NCBI GenBank assembly: GCA_035441325.1
Contig: DAOROA010000019.1
Span: 1 to 64,000, forward strand
DNA length: 64,000 bases
Source of the DNA: Competibacter_A sp002352125
GTDB taxonomy: Bacteria > Pseudomonadota > Gammaproteobacteria > Competibacterales > Competibacteraceae
Direction of reading: 5' to 3'
The notes under the pieces were generated by a model. That model made no database searches, had not been told where the DNA came from, and saw only the letters and a list, made by a program, of their open reading frames with translations. Below, piece after piece: positions 54,789 to 63,924 of the stretch; position 1 is the first letter of the stretch; each line of letters starts with the position of its first letter. The translations under genes and the position numbers were made by a program.

Positions 54789-57068
54789 ATGAACCCCAAT
54801 CCTTTGTTTCATTTGCCAAACTCAATACGGATGGGACTCTTGATCGCCGTATTGGTCGGCCTGCTGATCACCGCCTTGGCTTGGATTCAGGTCGAGCGGG
54901 AACGTCGCGCCGATCTGGAAGAGATGGACCGGCGCGCCTACGTTATTGCCCATCAAATGGTCTACCCGGTCCGAGCGGCGCTCCAACTGCCGGACAAGGA
55001 AGCGGTGGTCGCGCTGGGGCCCGCCTTGGACGGCTACCGGCGACTGACCGGCCTGGCCGTCTACCAATCGGATGGTCACTTGATCGCCGCCGGCAAAAAC
55101 GTGATCGATTTCGCCGACATCCTGCAAAAAATCGTGGCTCAATCGCTCAAGACCTCGAAAGACATCATCAATACCTCGCGCGCGGCCGACGCCCACATCC
55201 ACGTTCTCGCTTCGCTGATTCGCGCGCCGGAAGGTCAGCCGGAGGGTGCGCTCGTCGTCGTTCACGATCTCGTGCAACTGGACGAGCGCGCCAATGGCCG
55301 CTTGGTACAGTTCGGTTTATGGATCGGTCTGATCACCCTTTCGTTGCTGGTGCTAGTCGTAGCCAGCACTTGGGCTTTCTACGACCGCTCGCTCGACCGG
55401 TTGGCGGAGTGGATGCGGCAGGTGCGCACCGGCGACGCTGCCAAAGCGCCGCCGGTCGAACTGCCCATCGCGCGGCGATTGGCCAACGAAAGCGACCGGC
55501 TGGCCGCTTCGCTGCGAGGCGCCCGCTTGGCGCAGCAGACACAGGCGCGGGCGGTCATGCACGCCGCCAATACCTGGACCCGGGACCGGCTGCGCGCTCA
55601 CGTCGTGGACTGTCTGCGCGGCGGCCAACTGCTGGCGGTCAGCAACCGCGAGCCCTACATGCACGCACTGCGCGACGGCAAACCCCGGCTGATCGTGCCC
55701 GCCGGCGGGCTGATCACCGCGCTCGATCCCGTGATGCAAGCCTGCGGCGGCGTCTGGATCGCGCACGGTTCCGGCCAAGCGGATTGGCGGATGGTCGACG
55801 CCAAAGGCCGGTTGGCGGTGCCACCGGACGATCCCGCTTATACCCTTCGGCGAGTGTGGCTGAGCCGCGAGGAAGAGCAAGGCTATTACTACGGTTTCGC
55901 CAACGAGGGTTTGTGGCCGCTTTGCCATCTGGCGCACGAGCGGCCGCTATTTCGGGCGAGCGACTGGGAACACTACGTGCGCGCCAATCGCCGTTTCGCC
56001 GAAGCGACGCTCGAAGAAGCCGGTTCCGGTCCGGCTGTGGTGCTGGTGCAAGATTATCAAATGGCGCTGGTTCCCCGCTTTCTGAAAGAAGCCCGGCCCG
56101 ATTTAGCGGTCGGCATCTTCTGGCATATTCCCTGGCCCAACCCGGAAGCGTTCCGCATCTGTCCCTGGGGCGCCGACCTGCTGCGCGGCATATTGGGAGC
56201 AGACCTGATCGGCTTCCATCTCCAGCAGCATTGCAACAATTTCCTCGATACCGTGGACCGGATGATCGAGGCGCGGCTGGATTGGGACCACTTCACCGTG
56301 GAGTTGCATGGACATGCTTCGCGGGTGCGCCCGTTCCCGATCAGCGTCGAAAGCTGGGACGAGCGCCATGCGCTAACCGGCGACGCGCTCGCGCAAAAAA
56401 TCGCCGAGTTCAAGGAGCGATACGAGCTGGCCGATGCGCGGATCGCGGTCGGCGTGGATCGCATCGACTACACCAAAGGACTGGCGGAGCGATTCCGCGC
56501 CGTAGCCCGGTTCTTCGAACGCTACCCTCAATTCCGGGAACAATTCACCCTCGTGCAACTGGGCGCTCCCAGTCGCACCCATATTCCACGTTATCGCAAT
56601 TATATCAACGAATTAGAGGCGTTGGCCGACGAAATCAACTGGCGCTTTCAAACCGAGCGATGGAAACCGATTCGCTTTTTGGTCGGCCACTACGACACCG
56701 CGACGATCCATGCCTTCCTGTGCATGGCCGAGATCGGTATCGTCAGTTCGTTGCACGACGGCATGAATTTGGTCGCCAAAGAATTTGTCGCGGCTAAAAC
56801 GGACCAGAACGGTGTATTGGTTCTCTCCGAATTCGCTGGCGCCGCTCGCGAATTGCCGGACGCTTTAATCGTCAACCCTTACGACACCGAGCAATTCGCC
56901 GAAGCGATCCACCGGGCGCTGGACATGGCGCCGGAAGAGCGGCGGGAACGGATGGCGCGAATGCGGCGACAGGTCGAGGAACACAACGTCTACCGCTGGG
57001 CGGCCAATTTCCTGGCCGAGCTGACCGCCGTACCCCTACCGTCACCTCCGACCCAGGAGACCGTCTGA
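54789..57068 (+). CDS. otsA: Membrane-anchored trehalose-6-phosphate synthase
   Basis: A 759-aa protein in two parts. Residues ~1-250 resemble a sensor: TM1 at 16-33, an extracytoplasmic region 34-174, TM2 at 175-197 and a HAMP-like linker at 198-250. Residues ~277-750 are a GT20 synthase making trehalose-6-phosphate from UDP-glucose and glucose-6-phosphate: LLAVSNREPYMH, VLVQDYQMALVP, FWHIPWPNPE, GADLIGFHL, GVDRIDYTKGL and GIVSSLHDGMNLVAKE. The usual OtsA is ~450-480 aa and soluble, so the sensor-like front is unusual. The start has GGAG eight bases upstream. Its stop overlaps the otsB start by one base (TGATG), so synthase and phosphatase are coupled. Confidence 0.93.
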   Translation: MNPNPLFHLPNSIRMGLLIAVLVGLLITALAWIQVERERRADLEEMDRRAYVIAHQMVYPVRAALQLPDKEAVVALGPALDGYRRLTGLAVYQSDGHLIAAGKNVIDFADILQKIVAQSLKTSKDIINTSRAADAHIHVLASLIRAPEGQPEGALVVVHDLVQLDERANGRLVQFGLWIGLITLSLLVLVVASTWAFYDRSLDRLAEWMRQVRTGDAAKAPPVELPIARRLANESDRLAASLRGARLAQQTQARAVMHAANTWTRDRLRAHVVDCLRGGQLLAVSNREPYMHALRDGKPRLIVPAGGLITALDPVMQACGGVWIAHGSGQADWRMVDAKGRLAVPPDDPAYTLRRVWLSREEEQGYYYGFANEGLWPLCHLAHERPLFRASDWEHYVRANRRFAEATLEEAGSGPAVVLVQDYQMALVPRFLKEARPDLAVGIFWHIPWPNPEAFRICPWGADLLRGILGADLIGFHLQQHCNNFLDTVDRMIEARLDWDHFTVELHGHASRVRPFPISVESWDERHALTGDALAQKIAEFKERYELADARIAVGVDRIDYTKGLAERFRAVARFFERYPQFREQFTLVQLGAPSRTHIPRYRNYINELEALADEINWRFQTERWKPIRFLVGHYDTATIHAFLCMAEIGIVSSLHDGMNLVAKEFVAAKTDQNGVLVLSEFAGAARELPDALIVNPYDTEQFAEAIHRALDMAPEERRERMARMRRQVEEHNVYRWAANFLAELTAVPLPSPPTQETV

Positions 57069-57952
57069 TGCCGCTGGCCGCCGCAGCGATTCCGGAACGG
57101 CTCGCCACCGTTTATCGCCGGGGCCAACGGTTGGTGCTGGCGTTCGATTACGATGGCACGCTGACCCCGCTGGTGGCTCATCCCAGCCTGGCTCATCTCG
57201 ATCCGATATCGCGCGCCGCGCTAGCCCGGCTGGCCGCGATGCCGCGCGTCGCCGTCGGCGTGGTCAGCGGGCGCGGATTAGACGATCTGATCGGGATGGT
57301 CGATTTGGCAGGATTGAGCTACGGCGGCTCCACCGGGCTGGAACTAGAGCTGGCCGGCGAGCGTCTCCTTTCTATCGACGCGCTGGAAAACCGCGCTCTT
57401 CTGAATACCTTAAGCGCCGCCCTCGAACGGCGGATGGCCGCTTATCCGGGCGCTTGGGTGGAAAAAAAACCATTTGGCTTTACCGTTCACTACCGGAACG
57501 CGGCGACGGATTGCACGGAAGCGTTGCGAACCGAAACGCTGGCCTTGCTCGAACCGCATGCCGCCGGCTTGCACGTTCTGGACGGGCCGCTGGCGCTGGA
57601 AGTCGTACCGGCCATCGAGCGGGACAAGGGGACGGCGTTGCACGCTATCGTCGCCCACGGTGGCGCAGAACCGGCGACGGTGCTATATGCCGGCGATGCC
57701 GCCAACGATGCCCCGGCGCTGGCGGTCGCCGCAGAGCTGGGCGGCATCGCGCTGGGTATCGGCCCCGAACCGCCGCCGGAAGCCGTCTACCGGCTACCCG
57801 ATCCTGCCGCTCTGGGCGAATTGCTGGTCGCGTTGGCCGAAACCTTGACTATCGCCCATACCAGATCCAACGTCCGTCCTCATTCAGAAAACCGTTCCGA
57901 GAATACGATTCCGATTTGCTCGAAAAACCCGAGAGGTGCTCATGATTCATAA
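57068..57952 (+). CDS. otsB: Trehalose-6-phosphate phosphatase, first copy
   Basis: A 294-aa HAD-family phosphatase removing phosphate from trehalose-6-phosphate. Catalytic motif 1 is AFDYDGTLTPL (two Asp), motif 2 VGVVSGR, then YPGAWVEKKPFG and motif 4 LYAGDAANDAPAL. It begins at the ATG that shares the last base of the otsA stop, and its 3' end overlaps treS by 11 bases, so otsA-otsB-treS are tightly coupled. A 30-residue C-terminal tail (RSNVRPHSENRSE...) is not part of the fold. A second copy lies at 62289-63101 with several identical blocks, suggesting duplication within the cluster. Confidence 0.93.
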   Translation: MPLAAAAIPERLATVYRRGQRLVLAFDYDGTLTPLVAHPSLAHLDPISRAALARLAAMPRVAVGVVSGRGLDDLIGMVDLAGLSYGGSTGLELELAGERLLSIDALENRALLNTLSAALERRMAAYPGAWVEKKPFGFTVHYRNAATDCTEALRTETLALLEPHAAGLHVLDGPLALEVVPAIERDKGTALHAIVAHGGAEPATVLYAGDAANDAPALAVAAELGGIALGIGPEPPPEAVYRLPDPAALGELLVALAETLTIAHTRSNVRPHSENRSENTIPICSKNPRGAHDS

Positions 57953-60900
57953 CCGCAAAGGCTGGATCGGTATGGAAGATCCCCTCTGGTACAAGGACTC
58001 CGTCATCTACCAACTGCACGTCAAGGCGTTCGGCGATAGCAGCCAGGACGGCATCGGCGACTTCCGGGGGTTGAGTCAGCGGCTGGATTATCTCCAGGAT
58101 CTGGGGGTGGACACGCTGTGGTTGATGCCGTTTTATCCCTCGCCTTTGCGGGATGACGGTTACGACATTTCCGATTACCGGGATGTCCATCCCCACTACG
58201 GCACGCTGGCCGACTTTCGGGCCTTCGTCCGCGCCGCGCACGCTCGGGGCCTCAAAGTCATCACCGAACTGGTGATCAACCACACCTCCGATCAGCATCC
58301 CTGGTTTCAGGCCGCGCGGCGGGCGCCGCGCGGTTCGCCGGAACGCAACTTCTACGTCTGGAACGACGACGACCGGAAATTCCCGGAAACCCGGATCATT
58401 TTTACCGATACCGAAGCCTCCAACTGGGCCTGGGATCCGGTGGCGAAACAATATTATTGGCACCGTTTCTTCTCCCACCAGCCGGATTTGAACCACAACA
58501 ATCCGGCGGTGGTGAGGGCAGTGATCAAGGTCATGCGGTTCTGGCTCGATTTGGGAGTAGACGGTCTACGCCTGGACGCCATCCCGTACCTGTGCGTGCG
58601 CGAGGGCACCTTCAACGAAAATCTGTCCGAGACCCACGAGGTCATCAAACAGATGCGGACGGTGGTCGACCGGCATTATCGCGGCCGCATGTTCCTGGCC
58701 GAAGCCAACCAGTGGCCGGAGGACGTGCGCGACTACTTCGGCGACGGTGACGAGTGCCACATGGCTTATCATTTCCCGTTGATGCCGCGCATGTTCATGT
58801 CCATCGCCCAGGAAGATCGCTATCCCATCGTCGAAATCCTCGAACAGACTCCCGATATTCCCGAGAACTGCCAATGGGCGGTTTTCCTGCGCAACCACGA
58901 CGAACTGACCCTGGAAATGGTCACCGACCAGGAGCGGGACTACATGTACCGCACCTATGCCGCCGATCCGCGAATGCGGGTGAACGTCGGCATTCGCCGC
59001 CGGCTGGCGCCGTTGCTGGACAACGATCCGAGTAAGATCAAGCTGATGAACAGCCTGCTGCTGTCCATGCCCGGCACGCCCATCATCTATTACGGCGACG
59101 AGATCGGCATGGGCGACAATATCTATCTCGGCGACCGCAACGGCGTGCGGACCCCGATGCAATGGAGTCCCGACCGCAACGCCGGTTTCTCCCGCGCCGA
59201 CCCGCAACGCTTGTACCTGCCGCCGATCATGGACCCGATCTACGGTTACGAGGCGGTCAGCGTGGAAGCGCAGCAGCGCGAACCGGCTTCGCTGCTGAAC
59301 TGGATGAAGCGGATGATCGCGGTACGCCGGTCCTGCCGGGCGTTCGGACGCGGCCAGCTACAAATCCTCAGGCCCGGCAACCGCAAGATCTTGGCTTACG
59401 TCCGAAGCTACGCCGACGAAGTCGTGCTGTGCGTGGCCAACCTGTCGCGCTCGGCGCAACCGGTGGAGCTCGACCTCAGGTCGTACAAGGGCTTGGTTCC
59501 AGTCGAAATGCTCGGCCAAGCCTCGTTTCCGCCCATCGGCGAGCTGCCGTATCTGCTCACCCTGCCTCGCCACGCATTTTACTGGTTCCGGCTGACCCGG
59601 ACCGCGCCGCCGGTCTGGCACGAAGGGGCGCTGCCCGGCCTGGAATTGCGGGTGCTGGTCCTGTTTCATGGCTGGAAGAGCTTCTTCGTCGACCAAGTCG
59701 AGCCAGGCCGGCGCGCGATGGCGGCGACCTTGCACGAACGGCTGGTCCGGCAAGTGTTGCCGGATTACCTTCCGACCCAGCGCTGGTTCGCTGGCAAAGG
59801 CGGCAAAATCGAGAAGGTGGAGATCGAAAAGTACGACATCTGGCCCGATCGAGACGAATGGTTGCTGGCGCGGATCCGGGTCTGGCTGGTCGGACGGTCA
59901 GAACCCCAGGACTACGGATTGCCTCTGGCGCTGGCGTGGGAGGAAGACGGGGACGAGAAGCTGCGGCCGCTGTGGCCCTACACATTGGCCAGGGTCCGGG
60001 TCCGCGCCAAGATGGGGCTGTTGTACGGTGCTTTCGCCGACGAGAAATTCTGCCAGACTTTGGTCGACATGATCGGGCGCGGCGCCCAAATACCGCTGGG
60101 ACAGGGCCGGTTGCGTTTCTCCGCCACGCGAGCGTTCGCGGAACTGGCCGGCGACACCCCCGAATCGTTGCCGGTCAAGCGGCTAGCGCTGGACAGCAGC
60201 AACACCACCATCGCCATCGGCGACCGGCTGCTGATGAAAGCCTATCGCCGCATGCGGCCCGGCATCAATCCCGAACTGGAGATGGGCCGTTTCCTCACCG
60301 AAACCGCTTTTCCGAATATCGCACCGCTGGCCGGTGCGCTCGAATACGAAGACGAGGCGGGCGAAAGCATCACCTTGGTGCTGTTGCAAGGCTTCATGGC
60401 GAATCAAGGCGACGCTTGGAGCTACACGCAAGATTATCTGGAACGCTTTCTGACGGACTGCCTCGAACAGCCCGACGAAATCCGGAAAACCAGCGAAAAC
60501 ACCCATACGGTCTACCTGCTGTTCGCCGCTACCTTGGGCCGGCGCACGGGCGAATTGCATTGCGCGCTGGCGCAAGCGAGCGGCGACCCCGCCTTCGATC
60601 CCGAGCCGATCACGGCGGCCGACATGGCCGAATGGCTGGACCGGATTCGCGAAGAAGCGAAGATGACTTTCGAGCGGCTGGAACAAGTTTGGCGCCAGCT
60701 TCCGGAACCGGCCCGGTCGCTGGCCGAACAGGTGCTGATGGCCGATATCGGCGTACCGCAAGCGGGTCGCTACGCCTCGCTTGCCACCCAGGTGCTGGAG
60801 TCGCGCGGCACGGCGGAAGTCAGGGCCGTACAAATCGAGGCATTGACTCCGCAGACCTACAAAACCCGCTATCACGGAGACTACCATCTCGGCCAAGTGC

Positions 60901-61337
60901 TGGTCGCCAAGGATGACGTGATCATCATCGACTTCGAGGGCGAACCTTCCCGGTCGCTGGCGGAACGGCGCGCCAAACACTCGCCATTGCGAGATGTGGT
61001 CGGCATGCTACGCTCGTTCGACTACGCCGCTCACGCCGCCCTACGCCAAGCCACCGCCGATGGAACCCGCGACCGGGCCGCATTTTTGCCGTACGTCACC
61101 GACTGGGAACAGCAAACCCGCGCCGCATTTTTGGACGGTTACGTCGCGGCCGCCAGCAACAGTCTCGGATACCCCACCGATCCCGATCAGGTGAAGGTGC
61201 TCCTGGACTTGTTCGCTTTAGAGAAAGCCTGTTACGAGCTGCGCTACGAGCTGGACAACCGCCCCGATTGGGCCGAGCTTCCGCTCAGGGGGCTGCGCGA
61301 GCTGTTATCGCCACCGAGGATGAACGGGGGGTCTTGA
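57942..61337 (+). CDS. treS: Trehalose synthase-maltokinase fusion (TreS-Mak)
   Basis: A 1,131-aa two-enzyme chain. The N-terminal ~550 residues are a GH13 trehalose synthase (trehalose to maltose): DPLWYKDSVIYQLHVKAF, nucleophile in DGLRLDAIPYL, acid in LAEANQWPEDV, FLRNHDELTLEMV, TPMQWSPDRNAGFS. The rest (~600-1131) is a maltokinase/aminoglycoside-kinase-like domain (VLPDYLPTQRWFAGKGG, YHGDYHLGQVL with the catalytic His/Asp, IIDFEGEPSRSL) which phosphorylates maltose to maltose-1-phosphate, the donor for GlgE. The ATG at 57942 with GAGG five bases upstream is preferred over GTG 57936. It overlaps otsB by 11 bases. Confidence 0.95.
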   Translation: MIHNRKGWIGMEDPLWYKDSVIYQLHVKAFGDSSQDGIGDFRGLSQRLDYLQDLGVDTLWLMPFYPSPLRDDGYDISDYRDVHPHYGTLADFRAFVRAAHARGLKVITELVINHTSDQHPWFQAARRAPRGSPERNFYVWNDDDRKFPETRIIFTDTEASNWAWDPVAKQYYWHRFFSHQPDLNHNNPAVVRAVIKVMRFWLDLGVDGLRLDAIPYLCVREGTFNENLSETHEVIKQMRTVVDRHYRGRMFLAEANQWPEDVRDYFGDGDECHMAYHFPLMPRMFMSIAQEDRYPIVEILEQTPDIPENCQWAVFLRNHDELTLEMVTDQERDYMYRTYAADPRMRVNVGIRRRLAPLLDNDPSKIKLMNSLLLSMPGTPIIYYGDEIGMGDNIYLGDRNGVRTPMQWSPDRNAGFSRADPQRLYLPPIMDPIYGYEAVSVEAQQREPASLLNWMKRMIAVRRSCRAFGRGQLQILRPGNRKILAYVRSYADEVVLCVANLSRSAQPVELDLRSYKGLVPVEMLGQASFPPIGELPYLLTLPRHAFYWFRLTRTAPPVWHEGALPGLELRVLVLFHGWKSFFVDQVEPGRRAMAATLHERLVRQVLPDYLPTQRWFAGKGGKIEKVEIEKYDIWPDRDEWLLARIRVWLVGRSEPQDYGLPLALAWEEDGDEKLRPLWPYTLARVRVRAKMGLLYGAFADEKFCQTLVDMIGRGAQIPLGQGRLRFSATRAFAELAGDTPESLPVKRLALDSSNTTIAIGDRLLMKAYRRMRPGINPELEMGRFLTETAFPNIAPLAGALEYEDEAGESITLVLLQGFMANQGDAWSYTQDYLERFLTDCLEQPDEIRKTSENTHTVYLLFAATLGRRTGELHCALAQASGDPAFDPEPITAADMAEWLDRIREEAKMTFERLEQVWRQLPEPARSLAEQVLMADIGVPQAGRYASLATQVLESRGTAEVRAVQIEALTPQTYKTRYHGDYHLGQVLVAKDDVIIIDFEGEPSRSLAERRAKHSPLRDVVGMLRSFDYAAHAALRQATADGTRDRAAFLPYVTDWEQQTRAAFLDGYVAAASNSLGYPTDPDQVKVLLDLFALEKACYELRYELDNRPDWAELPLRGLRELLSPPRMNGGS

Positions 61338-61425
61338 AACGACCGGGCCATCGTGCGGCCGCAAGCGCACGCGCGATAGGTCCGATATTCGAGCTCGTCA
61401 AACCGCACCACCGGAGGATATAGCC

Positions 61426-62292
61426 ATGCAACAACGCGAACTGGACAGCACCGGACTGCGCTTCAAAGCGATCGGCTTGGGCGCCATGCCGCTATCCATC
61501 GCCGGCCGGCCAAACGAGGCGCAAGCGTTCGCCGTCGTCGAAGCTTTCGTCGCCGGCGGCGGCGACTTCATCGATACCGCCAACGTCTACTGCCTGGACG
61601 ACGACGACATCGGCCACAACGAGCGGCTCGTTCGACAGGCACTCAACCAGCTCGGCATCGGCGATCAGGTGTTCGTCGCCACCAAGGGCGGGCTGCGTCG
61701 CCCCGGTGGGGCCTGGGTCGTCGATGGCGATCCCGGCTGGTTGCGGCTTTCCTGCGAACGCAGCTTGCAATCGCTGCGAACCGATTGCATCGGCCTCTAC
61801 CAACTGCACGCCGTCGATCCGAAGGTGGAGTTCCAACGCTCGCTCGAAGCCCTGATCAAGCTGCAAGAAGAAGGCAAGATTCGCCATATCGGCCTGTCGA
61901 ACGTCAGCCCGGCCCAGTTGGAGCAGGCGTTGAGCGCCACCTTGATCGCCTCGGTACAAAACTGCTGCAACGTGTTCGACAAGCGCGACTTTCACAATGG
62001 CCTGATCGATTTTTGCCAGGCGCGGCGGATCACTTACATTCCCTACAGTCCGGTCGGCGGCCATCACGATCATGCTCGACTTTCGCGGGAACCGCTGTTG
62101 CTGCAATTGGCTGCCAAGTACGAAGCGACTCCGCACCGGATCGCGCTGGCCTGGCTGCTGCACAAGGGCCAGCACATCCTGCCGATACCGGGAGCCAGCA
62201 AAACCGCCAGCATCCGCGACAGCTTGCAAGCGGCCAACCTGGCGCTGAGCGCCGAGGATATCGCCGCAATCGACCGGTTGCCGGATCGATGA
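61426..62292 (+). CDS. Aldo/keto reductase family oxidoreductase
   Basis: A 288-aa NADPH-dependent reductase fold. The start MQQRELDSTGLRFKAIGLGAMPLS and GGDFIDTANVYCLDDDDIGHNERLV are typical, with the catalytic Asp/Tyr in DTANVY and the Lys in ATKGGLRRPGG (HxxD-Lys pair). The histidine of the tetrad would be in YQLHAVD. Substrate is unknown. An excellent ribosome-binding site GGAGG lies eight bases upstream. It ends on the start of the second otsB (ATGA overlap), so it belongs to the trehalose operon, although a direct role in trehalose chemistry is not established. Confidence 0.9.
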   Translation: MQQRELDSTGLRFKAIGLGAMPLSIAGRPNEAQAFAVVEAFVAGGGDFIDTANVYCLDDDDIGHNERLVRQALNQLGIGDQVFVATKGGLRRPGGAWVVDGDPGWLRLSCERSLQSLRTDCIGLYQLHAVDPKVEFQRSLEALIKLQEEGKIRHIGLSNVSPAQLEQALSATLIASVQNCCNVFDKRDFHNGLIDFCQARRITYIPYSPVGGHHDHARLSREPLLLQLAAKYEATPHRIALAWLLHKGQHILPIPGASKTASIRDSLQAANLALSAEDIAAIDRLPDR

Positions 62293-63101
62293 CCGGGACA
62301 GCAGCCGGTCGCGCGCCGTCGGAACAACTGGCCGCCGCCTATCTGCGAGGCGAGCGGCTGGTTTTAGTCTTCGATTACGACGGGACGCTGGCGCCGTTTG
62401 CGGCGCGGCCCGAATTAGCGCACCTCGATCCGGCGATGCGCGGCTCGCTGGCCCGGCTGGCGGCCACTCCGCGCGTAGCCGTGGGCGTGGTCAGCGGTCG
62501 CGCCTTGGACGATTTGATGGCGATGGTCGGCCTGCCCGGACTTTATTTCGGCGGCACTTGGGGTCTGGAACTGAATTTACGCGGTGAGCGGATCGTCACC
62601 GCGGACATATCGCAACCCAACCAATCGATTCTCGATCTGATCGCAGCACTAGAGGCCACGCTGCCATCTTATCCTGGCGCCTGGGTCGAAAAGAAACGAT
62701 TGGGATTGACCATCCATTATCGGCAAGTGAGCGCGGACCGGGCCGAATCGCTACAAGCCGAACTCGTGGCTTTGCTCGAACCCCGCTTCGCCGCACTGCG
62801 GGTTTACCAAGCCCCGTTGGCCATCGAGGTATTACCGAAACCGGGGCCGGACAAGAGCACGGCGCTTAAAGCCATCGCCACGCATGGAAATCCCGCCCGG
62901 CCAGCGTTCGTTCTCTACGCCGGCGATACCACCAACGATGCCGATGCGCTGACGTTGGCGGCGGAATGGGGTGGCATCGCGCTCGGCGTCGGCCCGGAAC
63001 CGCCGGCGGCAGCGGAATATCATCTGCCCGGTCCAGAAGCTCTCGCCGAGTTGTTGGCGGGGCTGGCCGATACCCTGACGGCCGTGCGCTCCATCGCCTG
63101 A
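62289..63101 (+). CDS. otsB: Trehalose-6-phosphate phosphatase, second copy
   Basis: A 270-aa HAD phosphatase parallel to the otsB at 57068-57952: VFDYDGTLAPF, VGVVSGRALDDL, YPGAWVEKKRLG, LYAGDTTNDADAL. Shared blocks and similar spacing suggest a duplication rather than independent acquisition. Its ATG overlaps the aldo/keto reductase stop (ATGA). The open frame extends to 61785 but that part is another frame of the reductase. Two phosphatase genes in one cluster with only one synthase is unusual; one may act on a different sugar phosphate. Confidence 0.92.
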   Translation: MTGTAAGRAPSEQLAAAYLRGERLVLVFDYDGTLAPFAARPELAHLDPAMRGSLARLAATPRVAVGVVSGRALDDLMAMVGLPGLYFGGTWGLELNLRGERIVTADISQPNQSILDLIAALEATLPSYPGAWVEKKRLGLTIHYRQVSADRAESLQAELVALLEPRFAALRVYQAPLAIEVLPKPGPDKSTALKAIATHGNPARPAFVLYAGDTTNDADALTLAAEWGGIALGVGPEPPAAAEYHLPGPEALAELLAGLADTLTAVRSIA

Positions 63102-63126
63102 GCCGACCCGCAACCGATCCGCGATC

Positions 63127-63897
63127 ATGGAACACGCCCTGGATCCCACCACCATTCTGCTGTTAGGTATCGCCGCTCTGCTGGCGGGCTTCGTCGATGC
63201 CATCGCCGGCGGCGGCGGCATGCTGGTGATGCCAGCTTTACTCGGCACTGGAATGCCGCCGCATCTGGTAGTCGGTACCAACAAGCTGATCGGCACCTTT
63301 GGCACCTTCAGCGCCTCGCTGACTTTCGTTCGCAAGGGCTTGTTTAAACCGGCGCTGTGGTGGGCGATGAGTTTCGGCACCTTCGCCGGCGCGTTAGTCG
63401 GCGCCGTGCTGATTTATTTGATGAGCGCGGGCGTGCTGAAGAAGCTGCTCCCGCTCGCGATTCTGTTGGCGGCAGCCTATCTGGCATGGCCGCGCCGATC
63501 TACTTCGGCTACCCCTCATCCGGAACCGGCAGAAGCCCATCCGTTCCGGCGCAGCGTCAAGCTGCTGACCGGCTGCCTGATCGGCTTTTACGACGGATTC
63601 ATCGGCCCCGGCACGGGCGCATTCTGGATGGCAGCAGCCATGAAGCTGTTCCGGCTCGATCTGGTCGCGGCGGCGGGCGTGGCGCGGTTCATGAACTTCG
63701 TCAGCAATGCGACCGCCCTGCTGACTTTCGCGGTTTTCGGCAACATCGATTACGTCGTCGGTCTGACTATGGGCGTCACGCTGATGCTGGGCGCCTTCGT
63801 TGGCGCGCACAGCGCCATCCGTTACGGCGCGCCGTTCATCCGGCCGGTGTTCCTCGCCGTGGTGGTGCTGATGGCTGCACGGTTACTGATAGGATAG
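63127..63897 (+). CDS. TauE/SafE (TSUP) family membrane permease
   Basis: A 256-aa integral membrane protein with about eight hydrophobic helices and the DUF81-type repeated half: GFVDAIAGGGGMLVMPALLGTGMPPHLVVGTNKL and, in the second half, GFYDGFIGPGTGAFWM with an Asn-rich FMNFVSNATALL. The family exports sulfite, sulfoacetate and related anions. The start lacks a strong ribosome-binding site. It may belong to the otsB2 operon by position only (25 bases downstream). Confidence 0.85.
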   Translation: MEHALDPTTILLLGIAALLAGFVDAIAGGGGMLVMPALLGTGMPPHLVVGTNKLIGTFGTFSASLTFVRKGLFKPALWWAMSFGTFAGALVGAVLIYLMSAGVLKKLLPLAILLAAAYLAWPRRSTSATPHPEPAEAHPFRRSVKLLTGCLIGFYDGFIGPGTGAFWMAAAMKLFRLDLVAAAGVARFMNFVSNATALLTFAVFGNIDYVVGLTMGVTLMLGAFVGAHSAIRYGAPFIRPVFLAVVVLMAARLLIG

Positions 63898-63924
63898 CTA
63901 CGCATCCGTTCGACGCTGCACCCT

